Positions 16,058 to 24,950 are shown, counted from the stretch's first letter. The stretch is 64,000 nt of DNA from Collimonas humicola (GCF_018304945.1 NZ_JAGQEE010000006.1:62001-126000); one strand, 5' to 3'. Numbers and translations are program-made. Notes: generated from the sequence alone by a model not told the origin.

Positions 16058-18925
16058 ATGAATCAGCTTAACGAACTCGACTACGGCACTCCCGCCAAAA
16101 CGGCCAAGCAGCTGGTAACCCTCGAAATCGACGGCGTCAATGTCGAAGTCGCGGCCGGCACTTCGGTCATGCGGGCCGCGGCCGAAGCCGGCATCAACGT
16201 CCCCAAGCTGTGCGCCACCGACAGCCTGGAACCGTTCGGTTCCTGCCGCCTGTGCCTGGTTGAAATCGACGGCAGGAAAGGCTACCCGGCTTCCTGCACC
16301 ACGCCGTGCGAGCCCGGCATGAAGGTGCGCACGCAGACGCCGAAGCTGGCCGATATCCGACGCGGCGTCATGGAACTCTACATCTCCGACCATCCGCTCG
16401 ACTGCCTGACCTGCCCGACCAACGGCAATTGCGAACTGCAGGACATGGCTGGCGTCACCGGCCTGCGCGAAGTGCGCTACGGCTATGACGGCGAGAACCA
16501 CCTGAAGATGAAGAAGGATGAATCGAATCCTTACTTCACTTACGATCCCTCCAAGTGCATCGTCTGCAACCGCTGCGTGCGCGCCTGCGAGGAAACCCAG
16601 GGCACCTTCGCGCTGACCATAGATGGGCGCGGGTTCGAATCGCGCGTGTCGGCCGGCCAGATGCAGGATTTCATGGATTCCGAATGCGTCTCCTGCGGCG
16701 CCTGCGTGCAAGCCTGCCCGACCGCCACCCTGACCGAAAAGACCGTGATCATGCTGGGCCAGGCTGAACACAGCGCGATCACCACCTGCGCCTATTGCGG
16801 AGTCGGCTGCTCCTTCAAGGCAGAGATGAAAGGCAACCAGGTGGTGCGCATGGTGCCGCACAAGGATGGCCAGGCCAACCATGGCCATTCCTGCGTGAAG
16901 GGCCGGTTCGCCTGGGGTTATGCGACGCACAAGGACCGCATCACCAAGCCTATGATACGCAGCAAGATCACCGATCCTTGGCGCGAAGTTTCGTGGGATG
17001 AAGCGCTCGCTTATGCCGCCAGCGAATTTCGCCGCATCCAGGCCAAGTACGGCAAGGATTCGATAGGCGGCATTACTTCCTCACGCTGCACCAACGAAGA
17101 AACCTATCTGGTGCAAAAGCTGGTGCGGGCAGCGTTCGGCAACAATAACGTCGATACCTGCGCCCGGGTTTGCCATTCGCCTACCGGCTACGGCCTCAAG
17201 CAGACGCTGGGCGAGTCGGCCGGCACCCAGACCTTCGATTCGGTCATGCAGGCCGATGTGATCATGGTCATCGGCGCCAATCCGGTCGCCGCCCATCCGG
17301 TATTCGCCTCGCAGATGAAACGCCGCCTGCGCCAGGGCGCGCAGCTGATCGTGGTCGATCCGCGCACTACCGAGATGGTCAAGTCGCCGCATGTGCAGGC
17401 GGCTTATCACCTCAAGCTGCGTCCTGGCACCAATGTCGCCCTGATCACCGCGCTGGCGCATGTGATCCTGTCGGAAGGCCTGGAAAAGCCGGACTACGTC
17501 GCCGAGCGTTGCGACCAGAAATCGTATGCCGACTGGAAGGAATTCGTGCTGCGGCCGGAAAATTCGCCGGAAGCCATGGCGGAAGTCACCGGCGTGCCGG
17601 CGGAGCAGCTGCGCGGGGCCGCGCGCCTGTACGCCAGCGCCGCCAACGGCGCCATCTACTACGGCCTCGGCGTGACCGAACATGCGCAAGGCTCGACCAT
17701 GGTGATCGGCATCGCCAACCTCGCGATGGCGACCGGCAATGTCGGCCGCGAAGGCGTCGGCGTCAATCCGCTGCGCGGCCAGAACAATGTGCAGGGCTCC
17801 TGCGACATGGGTTCCTTCCCGCACGAATTGCCGGGTTATCGCCATGTGTCCGACAGCACCGTGCGCGGCGAGTTTGAACAGGTTTGGGGCGTCACGCTCA
17901 GCCCGGAGCCGGGCCTGCGCATTCCGAACATGTTCGATGCCGCGCTCGACGGCAGTTTCATGGGACTGTACTGCGAGGGCGAAGACATCGTGCAGTCGGA
18001 TCCGAATACCCAGCACGTTACCGCCGCCATGGCGGCGATGGAATGCATCGTGGTGCAGGATCTGTTCCTCAACGAGACAGCCAAATACGCGCATGTGTTC
18101 CTGCCCGGTTCCTCTTTCCTGGAAAAGGATGGCACTTTCACCAACGCTGAGCGCCGCATCTCGCGGGTACGCAAGGTGATGCCGGCCAAGGCCGGGAAAT
18201 CGGACTGGGAAGTGACCGTGGCGCTGTCCAATGCGCTGGGCTATCCGATGAACTACACGCATCCGTCGCAGATCATGGACGAGATCGCGGCCCTGACGCC
18301 GACCTTCCGCGGCGTCAGTTACGCCAAGCTGGAACAGGCCGGCAGCCTGCAATGGCCGTGCAACGATGAAGCGCCGCAAGGCACGCCGATCATGCATATC
18401 GGCCAGTTCGTGCGCGGCAAGGGAAAATTCATCAATACCCAGTACTTCGCCACCGATGAAAAGGTGACGCTGAAATTCCCGCTGATCCTCACTACCGGCC
18501 GCATCCTGTCGCAATATAATGTCGGCGCCCAGACCCGCCGCACCGACAACGTCGAGTGGCACAGCGAAGACCGGCTGGAAATCCATCCGCATGACGCCGA
18601 AGACCGCGGCATCAAGGACGACGACTGGGTCGGCATCGAATCGCGCGCCGGCCAGACCGTGCTGCGGGCGACGGTGACCGAGCGGGTGCAACCGGGTGTG
18701 GTTTACACTACCTTCCACTTTCCGGAATCGGGCGCCAACGTGATCACCACCGATAATTCGGACTGGGCCACCAATTGCCCGGAATACAAGGTGACCGCGG
18801 TACAGGTGCTGCCGGTCAGCCAGCCGTCCGCATGGCAGAAGCAATTCAGCCGCTTTACCGAGCAGCAGTTGAAACTGCTGCAGGGGCAGCCGGATCATGG
18901 GACGGAGGCGGCCGTTACCAAATAA
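16058..18925 (+). CDS. fdsA: NAD-dependent formate dehydrogenase catalytic alpha subunit
   Basis: 955 residues. Order: plant-type [2Fe-2S] domain (CATDSLEPFGSCRLC), a His-Cys [4Fe-4S] segment (HPLDCLTCPTNGNC), a two-cluster ferredoxin segment (CIVCNRCVRAC, CVSCGACVQAC), the molybdopterin-enzyme [4Fe-4S] motif (CAYCGVGC...CVKGRFAW), then the large bis-MGD domains. The Mo ligand is the cysteine of CARVCHSPTGYG, with the conserved following histidine. It oxidises formate to CO2 in the cytosol. AGGAG at 16047-16051 places the start at ATG 16058, not GTG 16055. No twin-arginine signal is seen, in keeping with a soluble enzyme. Confidence 0.96.
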   Translation: MNQLNELDYGTPAKTAKQLVTLEIDGVNVEVAAGTSVMRAAAEAGINVPKLCATDSLEPFGSCRLCLVEIDGRKGYPASCTTPCEPGMKVRTQTPKLADIRRGVMELYISDHPLDCLTCPTNGNCELQDMAGVTGLREVRYGYDGENHLKMKKDESNPYFTYDPSKCIVCNRCVRACEETQGTFALTIDGRGFESRVSAGQMQDFMDSECVSCGACVQACPTATLTEKTVIMLGQAEHSAITTCAYCGVGCSFKAEMKGNQVVRMVPHKDGQANHGHSCVKGRFAWGYATHKDRITKPMIRSKITDPWREVSWDEALAYAASEFRRIQAKYGKDSIGGITSSRCTNEETYLVQKLVRAAFGNNNVDTCARVCHSPTGYGLKQTLGESAGTQTFDSVMQADVIMVIGANPVAAHPVFASQMKRRLRQGAQLIVVDPRTTEMVKSPHVQAAYHLKLRPGTNVALITALAHVILSEGLEKPDYVAERCDQKSYADWKEFVLRPENSPEAMAEVTGVPAEQLRGAARLYASAANGAIYYGLGVTEHAQGSTMVIGIANLAMATGNVGREGVGVNPLRGQNNVQGSCDMGSFPHELPGYRHVSDSTVRGEFEQVWGVTLSPEPGLRIPNMFDAALDGSFMGLYCEGEDIVQSDPNTQHVTAAMAAMECIVVQDLFLNETAKYAHVFLPGSSFLEKDGTFTNAERRISRVRKVMPAKAGKSDWEVTVALSNALGYPMNYTHPSQIMDEIAALTPTFRGVSYAKLEQAGSLQWPCNDEAPQGTPIMHIGQFVRGKGKFINTQYFATDEKVTLKFPLILTTGRILSQYNVGAQTRRTDNVEWHSEDRLEIHPHDAEDRGIKDDDWVGIESRAGQTVLRATVTERVQPGVVYTTFHFPESGANVITTDNSDWATNCPEYKVTAVQVLPVSQPSAWQKQFSRFTEQQLKLLQGQPDHGTEAAVTK

Positions 18926-18943
18926 CAGGACAGAGGAAAGCAT

Positions 18944-19762
18944 ATGGTCTTACCAGAATACGCCAGCAGCACCGAGGTAGCCGTGGAGCGGTGGCGTAAC
19001 GGCGGCGTCAGCAGCAGCCGCGACACGGTGGCGGAAGAAGTGCCGGTGGCGCTGGAGTACAACGGCATTTCGCACGCGGTGATGATGGCCTCGCCGGCCG
19101 ACCTGGAAGATTTTGCCCTGGGCTTTTCCCTGACTGAAGGCATCTTGCAGGACCGTAGCGAATTGTTCGATTGCGAGATCGTCAGTGCCGCGGACGGGAT
19201 CCAGGTGCAGATGCAGATCGCCACGGAACGCTTTGTGATGCTCAAGGAAAAACGGCGCAACCTGACCGGCCGTACCGGCTGCGGCCTGTGCGGCGCTGAA
19301 ACCTTGCAGCAGGCGGTGCGCAAGCCGGCGCCGGTGGTGTCGCATGCACGTTTTTCCGCGGCGGCGATTTACGCAGCGATGGCGGAGATGCAGAAACGGC
19401 AGCATTTGCAGCAGGTCACGGGAGCGACGCACGCCGCGGCCTGGTTGCAAGCGGATGGAAAAATTGCACTGGTGCGCGAAGACGTCGGCCGCCATAACGC
19501 GCTCGATAAATTGATCGGCGGCTTGATGCAATTGGAAGCGAAGCAGGATTTTTCCAGCGGCGCAGTGCTGATCACCAGCCGCGCCAGCTACGAAATGGTG
19601 CAGAAGGCGGCCAGCATGGGTTGCGGCTTTATCGTCGCGGTATCGGCGCCGACGGCGCTGGCGATCCGGCTGGCGGAACAGGCCGGCGTCACCTTGCTGG
19701 GTTTCGTGCGGCAGCCGGGGCACGTGGTGTATGCGCATCCGCAGCGCCTGGCGCCCGCTTAG
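18944..19762 (+). CDS. fdsC: Formate dehydrogenase accessory sulfurtransferase FdhD/FdsC
   Basis: 272 residues of the FdhD family. The conserved GRTGCGLCGAE carries the CxxC thought to relay sulfur from a cysteine desulfurase to the molybdenum centre, which makes FDH active. DVGRHNALDKLIG and SRASYEMVQKA are further family blocks. Start at ATG 18944 follows AGAGGAAAG. It is fourth in the fds operon, 18 bases after fdsA. The symbol fdhD would be equally valid; fdsC is used because of its place in an fds operon. Confidence 0.93.
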   Translation: MVLPEYASSTEVAVERWRNGGVSSSRDTVAEEVPVALEYNGISHAVMMASPADLEDFALGFSLTEGILQDRSELFDCEIVSAADGIQVQMQIATERFVMLKEKRRNLTGRTGCGLCGAETLQQAVRKPAPVVSHARFSAAAIYAAMAEMQKRQHLQQVTGATHAAAWLQADGKIALVREDVGRHNALDKLIGGLMQLEAKQDFSSGAVLITSRASYEMVQKAASMGCGFIVAVSAPTALAIRLAEQAGVTLLGFVRQPGHVVYAHPQRLAPA

Positions 19763-19800
19763 TTTTTAAACGCAGTCTTGCAGCAGAAAAGGTAGACGCA

Positions 19801-20025
19801 ATGAATCTGGAACATCTGGTCAAAATGGCGAATCAGATCGGCGCTTTTTTTGACACCATGCCGGACCGTCCGCAAGCCATGACGGACCTGATCGCCCACC
19901 TGAAACGCAGCTGGGAGCCGCGCATGCGGCGCGAGCTGCTGGCCTATGTCGACCAGCAGGGCGGCGCCGAGCTGATGCCGATCGTGCAGGAAGCCATCCG
20001 CCTGCACGCTGCCGCCCTCAAATAA
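19801..20025 (+). CDS. fdsD: NAD-dependent formate dehydrogenase delta subunit
   Basis: A 74-residue helical protein beginning MNLEHLVKMANQIGAFF and containing LKRSWEPRMRRELL, characteristic of FdsD. It is small, lacks cofactor motifs, and is thought to assist assembly or stability of the FDH complex. An in-frame extension back to 19621 lies inside fdsC and is rejected; AAAGG precedes ATG 19801. It ends the fds operon and converges with the lactonase gene, with only one base between the two stop codons. Confidence 0.9.
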   Translation: MNLEHLVKMANQIGAFFDTMPDRPQAMTDLIAHLKRSWEPRMRRELLAYVDQQGGAELMPIVQEAIRLHAAALK

Positions 20026-20026
20026 A

Positions 20027-21244
20027 TTACGGCAGGAACACCATCTGCGACGGGCTGCCCAGCCCGGTATAGCGGTCGATGAATTCCAGCTTGCCGCTGT
20101 CCTTGTCGATGGCGAACTGGGTGATGTTGTCGCTGCGCTGGTTCAGTGCATACATGAAGCGCCCTTGCGGTCCGATCACGATGCTGCGCGGATAGTCGCC
20201 GCGGGTCCAGGTATCTTCTACCCATGTCAGCTTGCCTTCGGCGCCGACCGCAAACTGCGCAATGCTGTTGCGCAAGCGATTGGCCACATACACGAAGCGG
20301 CCGTCAGGGCTCACGATCAGTCCCGAGGCGAAACTGGTGCCGTGGTAGTTCTCCGGCAAGGTCGAGACCGTATCCTGCTCCTGCAGGGTGCCCTTGGCCT
20401 GGTCGAAGCGATACAGCGTCAGCGTCGACGATTCTTCGTTGATGACATATGCATACTTGCCGTTGGGATGGAAGACGAAGTGGCGCGGTCCGGCGCCGGC
20501 CGAGGAGGCCTTGATGAAGGCCGGCGCATTCGGGCTCAGGCGGCCGCTGGCCTGGTCGAAGCGCCACTGGTAGATGCGGTCCAGCCCCAGGTCGGTAGAG
20601 AACGCGAACTGGCCGCTGGGATCGCTTGCGATCATGTGCGCATGCGGGCCGTTGTGGTCGCTGGCGGCAAAGCTGCCGATGACTGCCGCTTCCGGTTTGG
20701 GCGCGCCCGGTGTGCCGCTGCTTTGCTGTACCGAGGAGGCCGGCTGCAGGCTGCCGTCTCCGCCTATCGGGAACACCGCCACGGAGCCGCCGCCGTAGTT
20801 GGCGGCGAACAGGTGCTTCCCCTGCGCTGAGAGCGTCACGAAGGCCGGCGTCGCGCCTTGCGAATCCTGTTCATTCAGCTTGCTCAGCGTGCCATCGGCG
20901 CGGTTGACGGCATAGGCCGCCACGCTACCGTGCTTGCCATCCTTGTAGTTGGCAATCTCGCTCGCCACGTACAAGGTCTTGCCGTCCGCGCCCGCGGCCA
21001 GCTGCGCCGAATTGGGCTGGCTGCTGGCGACCCCGACCCGGCTTAGCGCGCCGGATTGGCTATCGACCTTGAACAGATATACCCCTTCGCCATTAGGGTT
21101 ATACGTTCCGACGTAGGCGAACTGACTGGGAGAGGCGGGCGTTGCGGCCCTGAGCGGCAGGCTGGTCATGGCGAATAGGGTAGTGAGGGCGATGGAGAGC
21201 GTCAGCCGGCGGGACAGACGGGAAACGGATAACGGAGTCGGCAT
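20027..21244 (-). CDS. Lactonase-family seven-bladed propeller, exported
   Basis: 405 residues with a signal peptide (LTLFAMTSLPLRAAT cleavage region). The rest is repeated propeller blades such as FAYVGTYNPNGEGVYLFKVD, GPHAHMIASDPSGQFAFSTDLG, GPRHFVFHPNGKYAYVINE and SPDGRFVYVANRLRNSIAQF, as in the 6-phosphogluconolactonase (Pgl/YbhE) and muconate-cycloisomerase-like family. Cytosolic Pgl lacks a signal peptide, so this exported form may hydrolyse another lactone or have no lactonase activity. It is monocistronic, facing fdsD tail to tail, with 219 bases to the next gene upstream. Substrate unknown. Confidence 0.85.
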   Translation of the reverse strand: MPTPLSVSRLSRRLTLSIALTTLFAMTSLPLRAATPASPSQFAYVGTYNPNGEGVYLFKVDSQSGALSRVGVASSQPNSAQLAAGADGKTLYVASEIANYKDGKHGSVAAYAVNRADGTLSKLNEQDSQGATPAFVTLSAQGKHLFAANYGGGSVAVFPIGGDGSLQPASSVQQSSGTPGAPKPEAAVIGSFAASDHNGPHAHMIASDPSGQFAFSTDLGLDRIYQWRFDQASGRLSPNAPAFIKASSAGAGPRHFVFHPNGKYAYVINEESSTLTLYRFDQAKGTLQEQDTVSTLPENYHGTSFASGLIVSPDGRFVYVANRLRNSIAQFAVGAEGKLTWVEDTWTRGDYPRSIVIGPQGRFMYALNQRSDNITQFAIDKDSGKLEFIDRYTGLGSPSQMVFLP

Positions 21245-21463
21245 ATTTTCCTTGATAACCTGGCGCAGTGGAGGGGCGCTTCGGCGGATTATTTCGATGA
21301 ACGAATATAGGGTTTTCTAGCCAGGATGGCAATCCGTAAATACGGCCGCCGCGGCGCCCGGAACAGTCTGTCGGGGCTTGTCAGGTAACGTAAAATTTCG
21401 GACGATCCCGGTTCTCGGCTAGAATGGCGCTCGCGCTGTATGTAAACCGACGGACAAGGATCA

Positions 21464-21973
21464 ATGGAATTTCAGTTCATCAGTCCCAAAAAGAACGCGC
21501 TGGTTTATCTGGTCAAGATCCTGACCGGCGCCCTGATCACCTGGTATGGCTTGCGCGCCCTGGGCTTGCAAGAGCCGTACTGGGCCATGATATCGCTGAT
21601 CATCGTGACCGAGCCGGACATCAATCTGGCCAAGGCCAGCTTCAAGGCACGCCTGATCAATACCCTGAACGGCTGCGTGGTGGCTTGCCTGGCGCTGGTG
21701 CTGTTCGGTCCGGGCTTCCTGTCCTTGCTGATTGCGCTGGCGGTATCGGTGCTGGTTGCCATGCTGCTGCAAAACTATCCTGCCAACTGGCGCCTGGGGC
21801 CGGCGACGGTGGTGATCCTGATGTCGGCGGCGATCGGCGGCAAGGGGCTGCACCAGGAACTCGAATATGCGCTATTGCGCGTCGGCGAGGTGATCGCCGG
21901 CAGCACCGTGGCATTATTGCAATCATTGGCGTATGGCTTTCTGCTGAAACGACTGGCGCCGGTGAAGACCTGA
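21464..21973 (+). CDS. FUSC-like small inner-membrane protein
   Basis: 169 residues with about five hydrophobic segments. It resembles the membrane half of the fusaric acid resistance / aromatic acid exporter family: YWAMISLIIVTEPDINLAKASFKARLINTLNG, and GEVIAGSTVALLQSLAYGF near the end. It is much shorter than full FUSC exporters (about 650 residues) and lacks the soluble domain, so transport activity is uncertain. AAGGA precedes the ATG. It is in front of the zapB-like/zapA pair but with 68 bases between, so co-transcription is possible, not certain. Confidence 0.75.
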   Translation: MEFQFISPKKNALVYLVKILTGALITWYGLRALGLQEPYWAMISLIIVTEPDINLAKASFKARLINTLNGCVVACLALVLFGPGFLSLLIALAVSVLVAMLLQNYPANWRLGPATVVILMSAAIGGKGLHQELEYALLRVGEVIAGSTVALLQSLAYGFLLKRLAPVKT

Positions 21974-22041
21974 TCGTAAAGCGCGAGATTGATCGGCCGA
22001 ATCTATTGACGTAATTTCCTCAGCAACACTATAGTGACAAA

Positions 22042-22287
22042 ATGATTTCAGAATTCCACCAATTATCAGAAAAAATAGGCCAGCTGGCCGAGCTGACGCA
22101 CGCTTTGCGCCGCGAAAACGTCGAACTGCGCCTGCGCGCCAAGGATTTGCAGAGCGAGAGCGAGGACTTGAAGCGCCAGAACGCAGAATTGCAACAGCGG
22201 ATAGACGAAGCGCACCGGCGGGTCGCCGCCTTACTCGAGAAATTTCCGGCATTGCCGTCATCGCCGCAGGATAAGGAGCTTGCATGA
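22042..22287 (+). CDS. ZapB-like coiled-coil protein (TIGR02449 type)
   Basis: 81 residues, almost wholly heptad-like: LSEKIGQLAELTHALRRE, LRLRAKDLQSESEDLKRQ and NAELQQRIDEAHRRVAAL. The length equals that of E. coli ZapB, and the gene overlaps zapA by four bases, which argues for a role at the division septum. The family is a small coiled-coil group found before zapA in many proteobacteria. Direct ZapB function has not been shown by sequence alone. Confidence 0.8.
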   Translation: MISEFHQLSEKIGQLAELTHALRRENVELRLRAKDLQSESEDLKRQNAELQQRIDEAHRRVAALLEKFPALPSSPQDKELA

Positions 22288-22595
22288 GCCAGTTAAGCGT
22301 CAACATCATGGGCCAGCCCTATACCCTGTCCTGCAAGGAAGGCGAAGAAAACGCCCTGCAGGAAGCGGTGACTTACCTCGACGGCAAAATGACAGCGATC
22401 CGCGACGCCGGCAAGATTCGCGGCAATGACCGTATCGCAGTGATCGCGGCGCTCGGCATTGCTGCTGAATTATTGAGCAGCAAAGCGCCTTCGGGACCTT
22501 TGTCGGAGCTGACCGTGTCGGAAGTGAAGCAGAATATTGCGGCGATGCACACGGTGCTGGATGAAGCCCTGGCGGCACAGGAAGACTTGTTCTGA
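22284..22595 (+). CDS. zapA: Cell division protein ZapA
   Basis: 103 residues. Typical ZapA start SVNIMGQPYTLSCKEGEENAL followed by AVTYLDGKM and a C-terminal coiled coil. It bundles FtsZ filaments and stabilises the Z-ring. It overlaps the upstream coiled-coil gene by ATGA. Downstream comes 6S RNA, the same zapA-ssrS order seen in E. coli and many other proteobacteria, which strengthens both calls. Confidence 0.93.
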   Translation: MSQLSVNIMGQPYTLSCKEGEENALQEAVTYLDGKMTAIRDAGKIRGNDRIAVIAALGIAAELLSSKAPSGPLSELTVSEVKQNIAAMHTVLDEALAAQEDLF

Positions 22596-22633
22596 GGCGC
22601 GCCGATCCAAGAAAAAAACTTGCGACTAAGGGT

Positions 22634-22661
22634 TTGACTTGGGAGTTGTTTGGAGTAGACT
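22634..22661 (+). promoter_or_regulatory. Sigma-70 promoter of 6S RNA
   Basis: TTGACT (22634-22639), a 16-base spacer and TAGACT (22656-22661). Predicted start near 22667, which is the 5' strand of the 6S closing stem. Confidence 0.7.
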
Positions 22662-22666
22662 ACTCA

Positions 22667-22843
22667 CTCCTGCCGTGTTCGCGATTGTCATAAAATCCTT
22701 GAACCATTTATACGCACCGGCTGCGGAATATTGTTCGACAGGTGTGAGCGTCGCTAGTCCGATGAGCCCGAAGTTGAACTAACTGCGGCCAACTTGAATC
22801 GCTTTGGTTCAGGATGCCGACAAAGCGGCACAGGCGGGACTGG
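22667..22843 (+). ncRNA. ssrS: 6S RNA
   Basis: About 180 nt. The 5' CCTGCCGTGTTCGC matches the 6S start seen in E. coli (GATGTTCGC). The 3' segment GCGGCACAGG can pair back to CCTG..CCG. The central part has GTGTGAGCGTCGC and GTCCGATGAGCCCGAAG like the E. coli GGTGAGC...GGTCCGTCCGAGAAGCC block, and CTTGAA...TTCAGG matches the 3' internal helix. It lies directly after zapA with its own promoter and terminator. 6S RNA mimics an open promoter and sequesters sigma-70 RNA polymerase in stationary phase. Exact ends are estimates. Confidence 0.85.
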
Positions 22844-22849
22844 ATTCTG

Positions 22850-22881
22850 AAGCGGTTGCATATACATGCAGCCGCTTTTTT
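22850..22881 (+). terminator. Terminator after 6S RNA
   Basis: AAGCGGTTGCAT (22850-22861) pairs with ATGCAGCCGCTT (22866-22877) with one G-U pair and a 4-base loop, followed by T6. Confidence 0.88.
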
Positions 22882-22942
22882 CGTTTGCGGACTTCTTTTG
22901 TGGCCTTCTTTTTGCGTTTTTCCAGGAGTGGGAAGAGATCAA

Positions 22943-23404
22943 ATGAATTATTGGCTAATGAAATCCGAGCCGGACGACGCCAGCATCGACGATGTGCTGG
23001 GCATGGACGGACAGAAGATCGCCTGGTATGGCGTGCGCAATTATCAAGCGCGCAATTTCATGCGCGACCTGATGAAGGTCGGCGACGGCGTGTTGTTCTA
23101 CCACTCCGGCTGCGCAGTGCCTGGCATCGCCGGCCTGGCCGAGGTGGCGAGCACGCCCTATCCGGACGACACGCAATTCGATCCCAAGAGTAAATACTTC
23201 GATCCCAAGGCCGAACGTGAAAACCCGCGCTGGATGCTGGTCGACGTCAAGGCGCTCAAGAAAACCCGGCTGATTCCGCTGGCCGAACTGCGCGAGCAGG
23301 AAGCCCTGGCCGAAATGCAGATCCTGCGGCGCGGCAACCGGCTTTCCATCACTCCGGTCAGCGCCGCCGAATGGCGCCACATCGGCAAGCTGCTCAAGGC
23401 ATGA
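22943..23404 (+). CDS. EVE-domain protein
   Basis: 153 residues of the EVE (PUA-like) family. Blocks: MNYWLMKSEPDDASIDDV, WYGVRNYQARNFMRDLMKVGDGVLFYHSG, and RWMLVDVKALKKTR. EVE proteins bind modified bases in DNA or RNA (human THYN1, bacterial YTH-like relatives); the ligand here is unknown. ATG 22943 has GGAAGAG upstream; the longer frame from 22814 would run through the 6S terminator and is rejected. Its last 11 bases overlap the end of the convergent CoA-ligase gene. Confidence 0.9.
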   Translation: MNYWLMKSEPDDASIDDVLGMDGQKIAWYGVRNYQARNFMRDLMKVGDGVLFYHSGCAVPGIAGLAEVASTPYPDDTQFDPKSKYFDPKAERENPRWMLVDVKALKKTRLIPLAELREQEALAEMQILRRGNRLSITPVSAAEWRHIGKLLKA

Positions 23405-24950
23405 CGGCGGCCTGCCTGGCGTAGTGTTCGCGCAGCAGGTTCTTCTGCACCTTGCCCATGGTGTTGCGCGGCAGTTCATCGGCGAAGAACACTTGTTTCG
23501 GCACCTTGAAGTTGGCGATGCTGGTTTTCATCAGTTCGATGACGCCAGCGGTGGTCAGCGTGGCGTCCGGCCGTTTGACGATGACGGCTGTCACGGCTTC
23601 GCCGAAATCGGCGTGCGGAATACCGATGACCGCTGATTCCAGCACACCGTCGATTTCATCGAGCACGCTTTCGATTTCCTTCGGATAGACGTTATAGCCG
23701 CCGGAAATGATCAGGTCCTTGCTGCGACCGACGATCGCCAGATAGCCTTCGCTATCGAACTTGCCGACGTCACCGGTCTTGAAATAGCCGTCGTCGGTGA
23801 ACTCCTCCGCAGTCTTTTCAGGCATGCGCCAGTAGCCCTGGAACACATTCGGACCTTTTACCTGGATATCGCCGATCTCGCCGGCGCCGCACAGCTTGCT
23901 GCTGCCGTCGCTGCCGGTGACGGCCAGGCGCAGCGAGACGCCCGGCAAGGGCTGGCCGACGGTGCCGCCGCGCCGCTCCCGTTCATAGGGGTTGGACGTC
24001 AGCATGGCGGTCTCGCTCATGCCGTAGCGTTCCAGTATGGTGTGGCCGGTGCGCGCGGCGAATTCGGCAAAGGTGTCTGCCAGCAAAGGCGCCGAACCTG
24101 AAATGAACAGGCGGATATTGCGGCAGGCGTGGCGCTCGAATTCCTTGTCGGCCAGCAGGCGCACATAGTAGGTCGGCACGCCCATGAAGATGGTGCTGCG
24201 CGGCAGCTGGCGGCAGACTTCGGCGGCGTCGAATTTCGGCAGGAAGATCATCTTGCTGCCATTCAGCAAGGCGCCATTGGCAGCGACCAGCAAGCCGTGG
24301 ATATGGAACAGCGGCAAGGCATGCAGCAGGACATCGCCGGCTTGCCAATGCCAGTACTGCTGCAGCACCTTGGCGTTGGAGGCGATATTGCCGTGCGAAA
24401 GCATGGCGCCCTTGCTGCGGCCGGTGGTCCCGGAGGTGTACAAAATGACGGCGAGGTCGTCGGCCTGCTTTTCCACGGTATCGAAGCGATCCGGGAAGTG
24501 CATGGCGCGCGCCAGCAGCGAGCCGGAATTGCGGCCTTGGTTGCCGCTGCTGATTTCATCCAGCGTAAACAAGTGCCGGGTGCCGGCCTTGAAGGCGATC
24601 TGCGCTACCCAGCCGAAATTCTTCGGCGAGCAGACGAATACGGCCGGTTCGGCATCGCCGATGAAATATTCGATCTCCGCACTGCGGTAGGCAGTATTCA
24701 GCGGCAGGTAGACAAAACCGGCGCGCAGCGTGGCCAGGTACAGTATCAAGGCTTCCGGCGACTTCTCGACCTGCACTGCAATCCGCGCGCCGCTTTGCAG
24801 GCCCAGGCTGCCGAACAGGTTGGCGATGCGGGCGGAGGCGCGCTCGACATCGCCCCAGGTGTAGTACTGGCCGTCATGGGTTTCGATGCAGCAAGCGGTT
24901 TTGTCGGCAGGGAAATGCGAGGAGAACAGGGCGTAGAGATTGGCGGTCAT
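23394..24950 (-). CDS. matB: Malonyl-CoA synthetase-type acyl-CoA ligase (MatB-like)
   Basis: 518 residues of the ANL adenylating family. AMP-binding P-loop LYTSGTTGRSKGAMLSH, then GAPLL-equivalent GSAPLLADTF, ERYGMSETAMLTSNPYERERRGGTVGQPLPGV, GYFKTGDVG and the catalytic lysine region PRNTMGKVQKNLLR. The YGMSETAMLTSNPY and RRGGTVG blocks and the length resemble MatB, which activates malonate to malonyl-CoA. A broader short-chain dicarboxylate ligase is possible. It lies 78 bases after lgt on the same strand with no malonate decarboxylase or matC nearby, so the physiological role is inferred only. Confidence 0.82.
   Translation of the reverse strand: MTANLYALFSSHFPADKTACCIETHDGQYYTWGDVERASARIANLFGSLGLQSGARIAVQVEKSPEALILYLATLRAGFVYLPLNTAYRSAEIEYFIGDAEPAVFVCSPKNFGWVAQIAFKAGTRHLFTLDEISSGNQGRNSGSLLARAMHFPDRFDTVEKQADDLAVILYTSGTTGRSKGAMLSHGNIASNAKVLQQYWHWQAGDVLLHALPLFHIHGLLVAANGALLNGSKMIFLPKFDAAEVCRQLPRSTIFMGVPTYYVRLLADKEFERHACRNIRLFISGSAPLLADTFAEFAARTGHTILERYGMSETAMLTSNPYERERRGGTVGQPLPGVSLRLAVTGSDGSSKLCGAGEIGDIQVKGPNVFQGYWRMPEKTAEEFTDDGYFKTGDVGKFDSEGYLAIVGRSKDLIISGGYNVYPKEIESVLDEIDGVLESAVIGIPHADFGEAVTAVIVKRPDATLTTAGVIELMKTSIANFKVPKQVFFADELPRNTMGKVQKNLLREHYARQAAVMP

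Noticed and set aside
16620-16650. tRNA-like GGTTCGAATC inside fdsA
   Set aside because: No surrounding cloverleaf; it is coding sequence for the ferredoxin-linker region.
17081-18943. 620-residue minus frame opposite fdsA
   Set aside because: fdsA cofactor motifs are intact on the plus strand.
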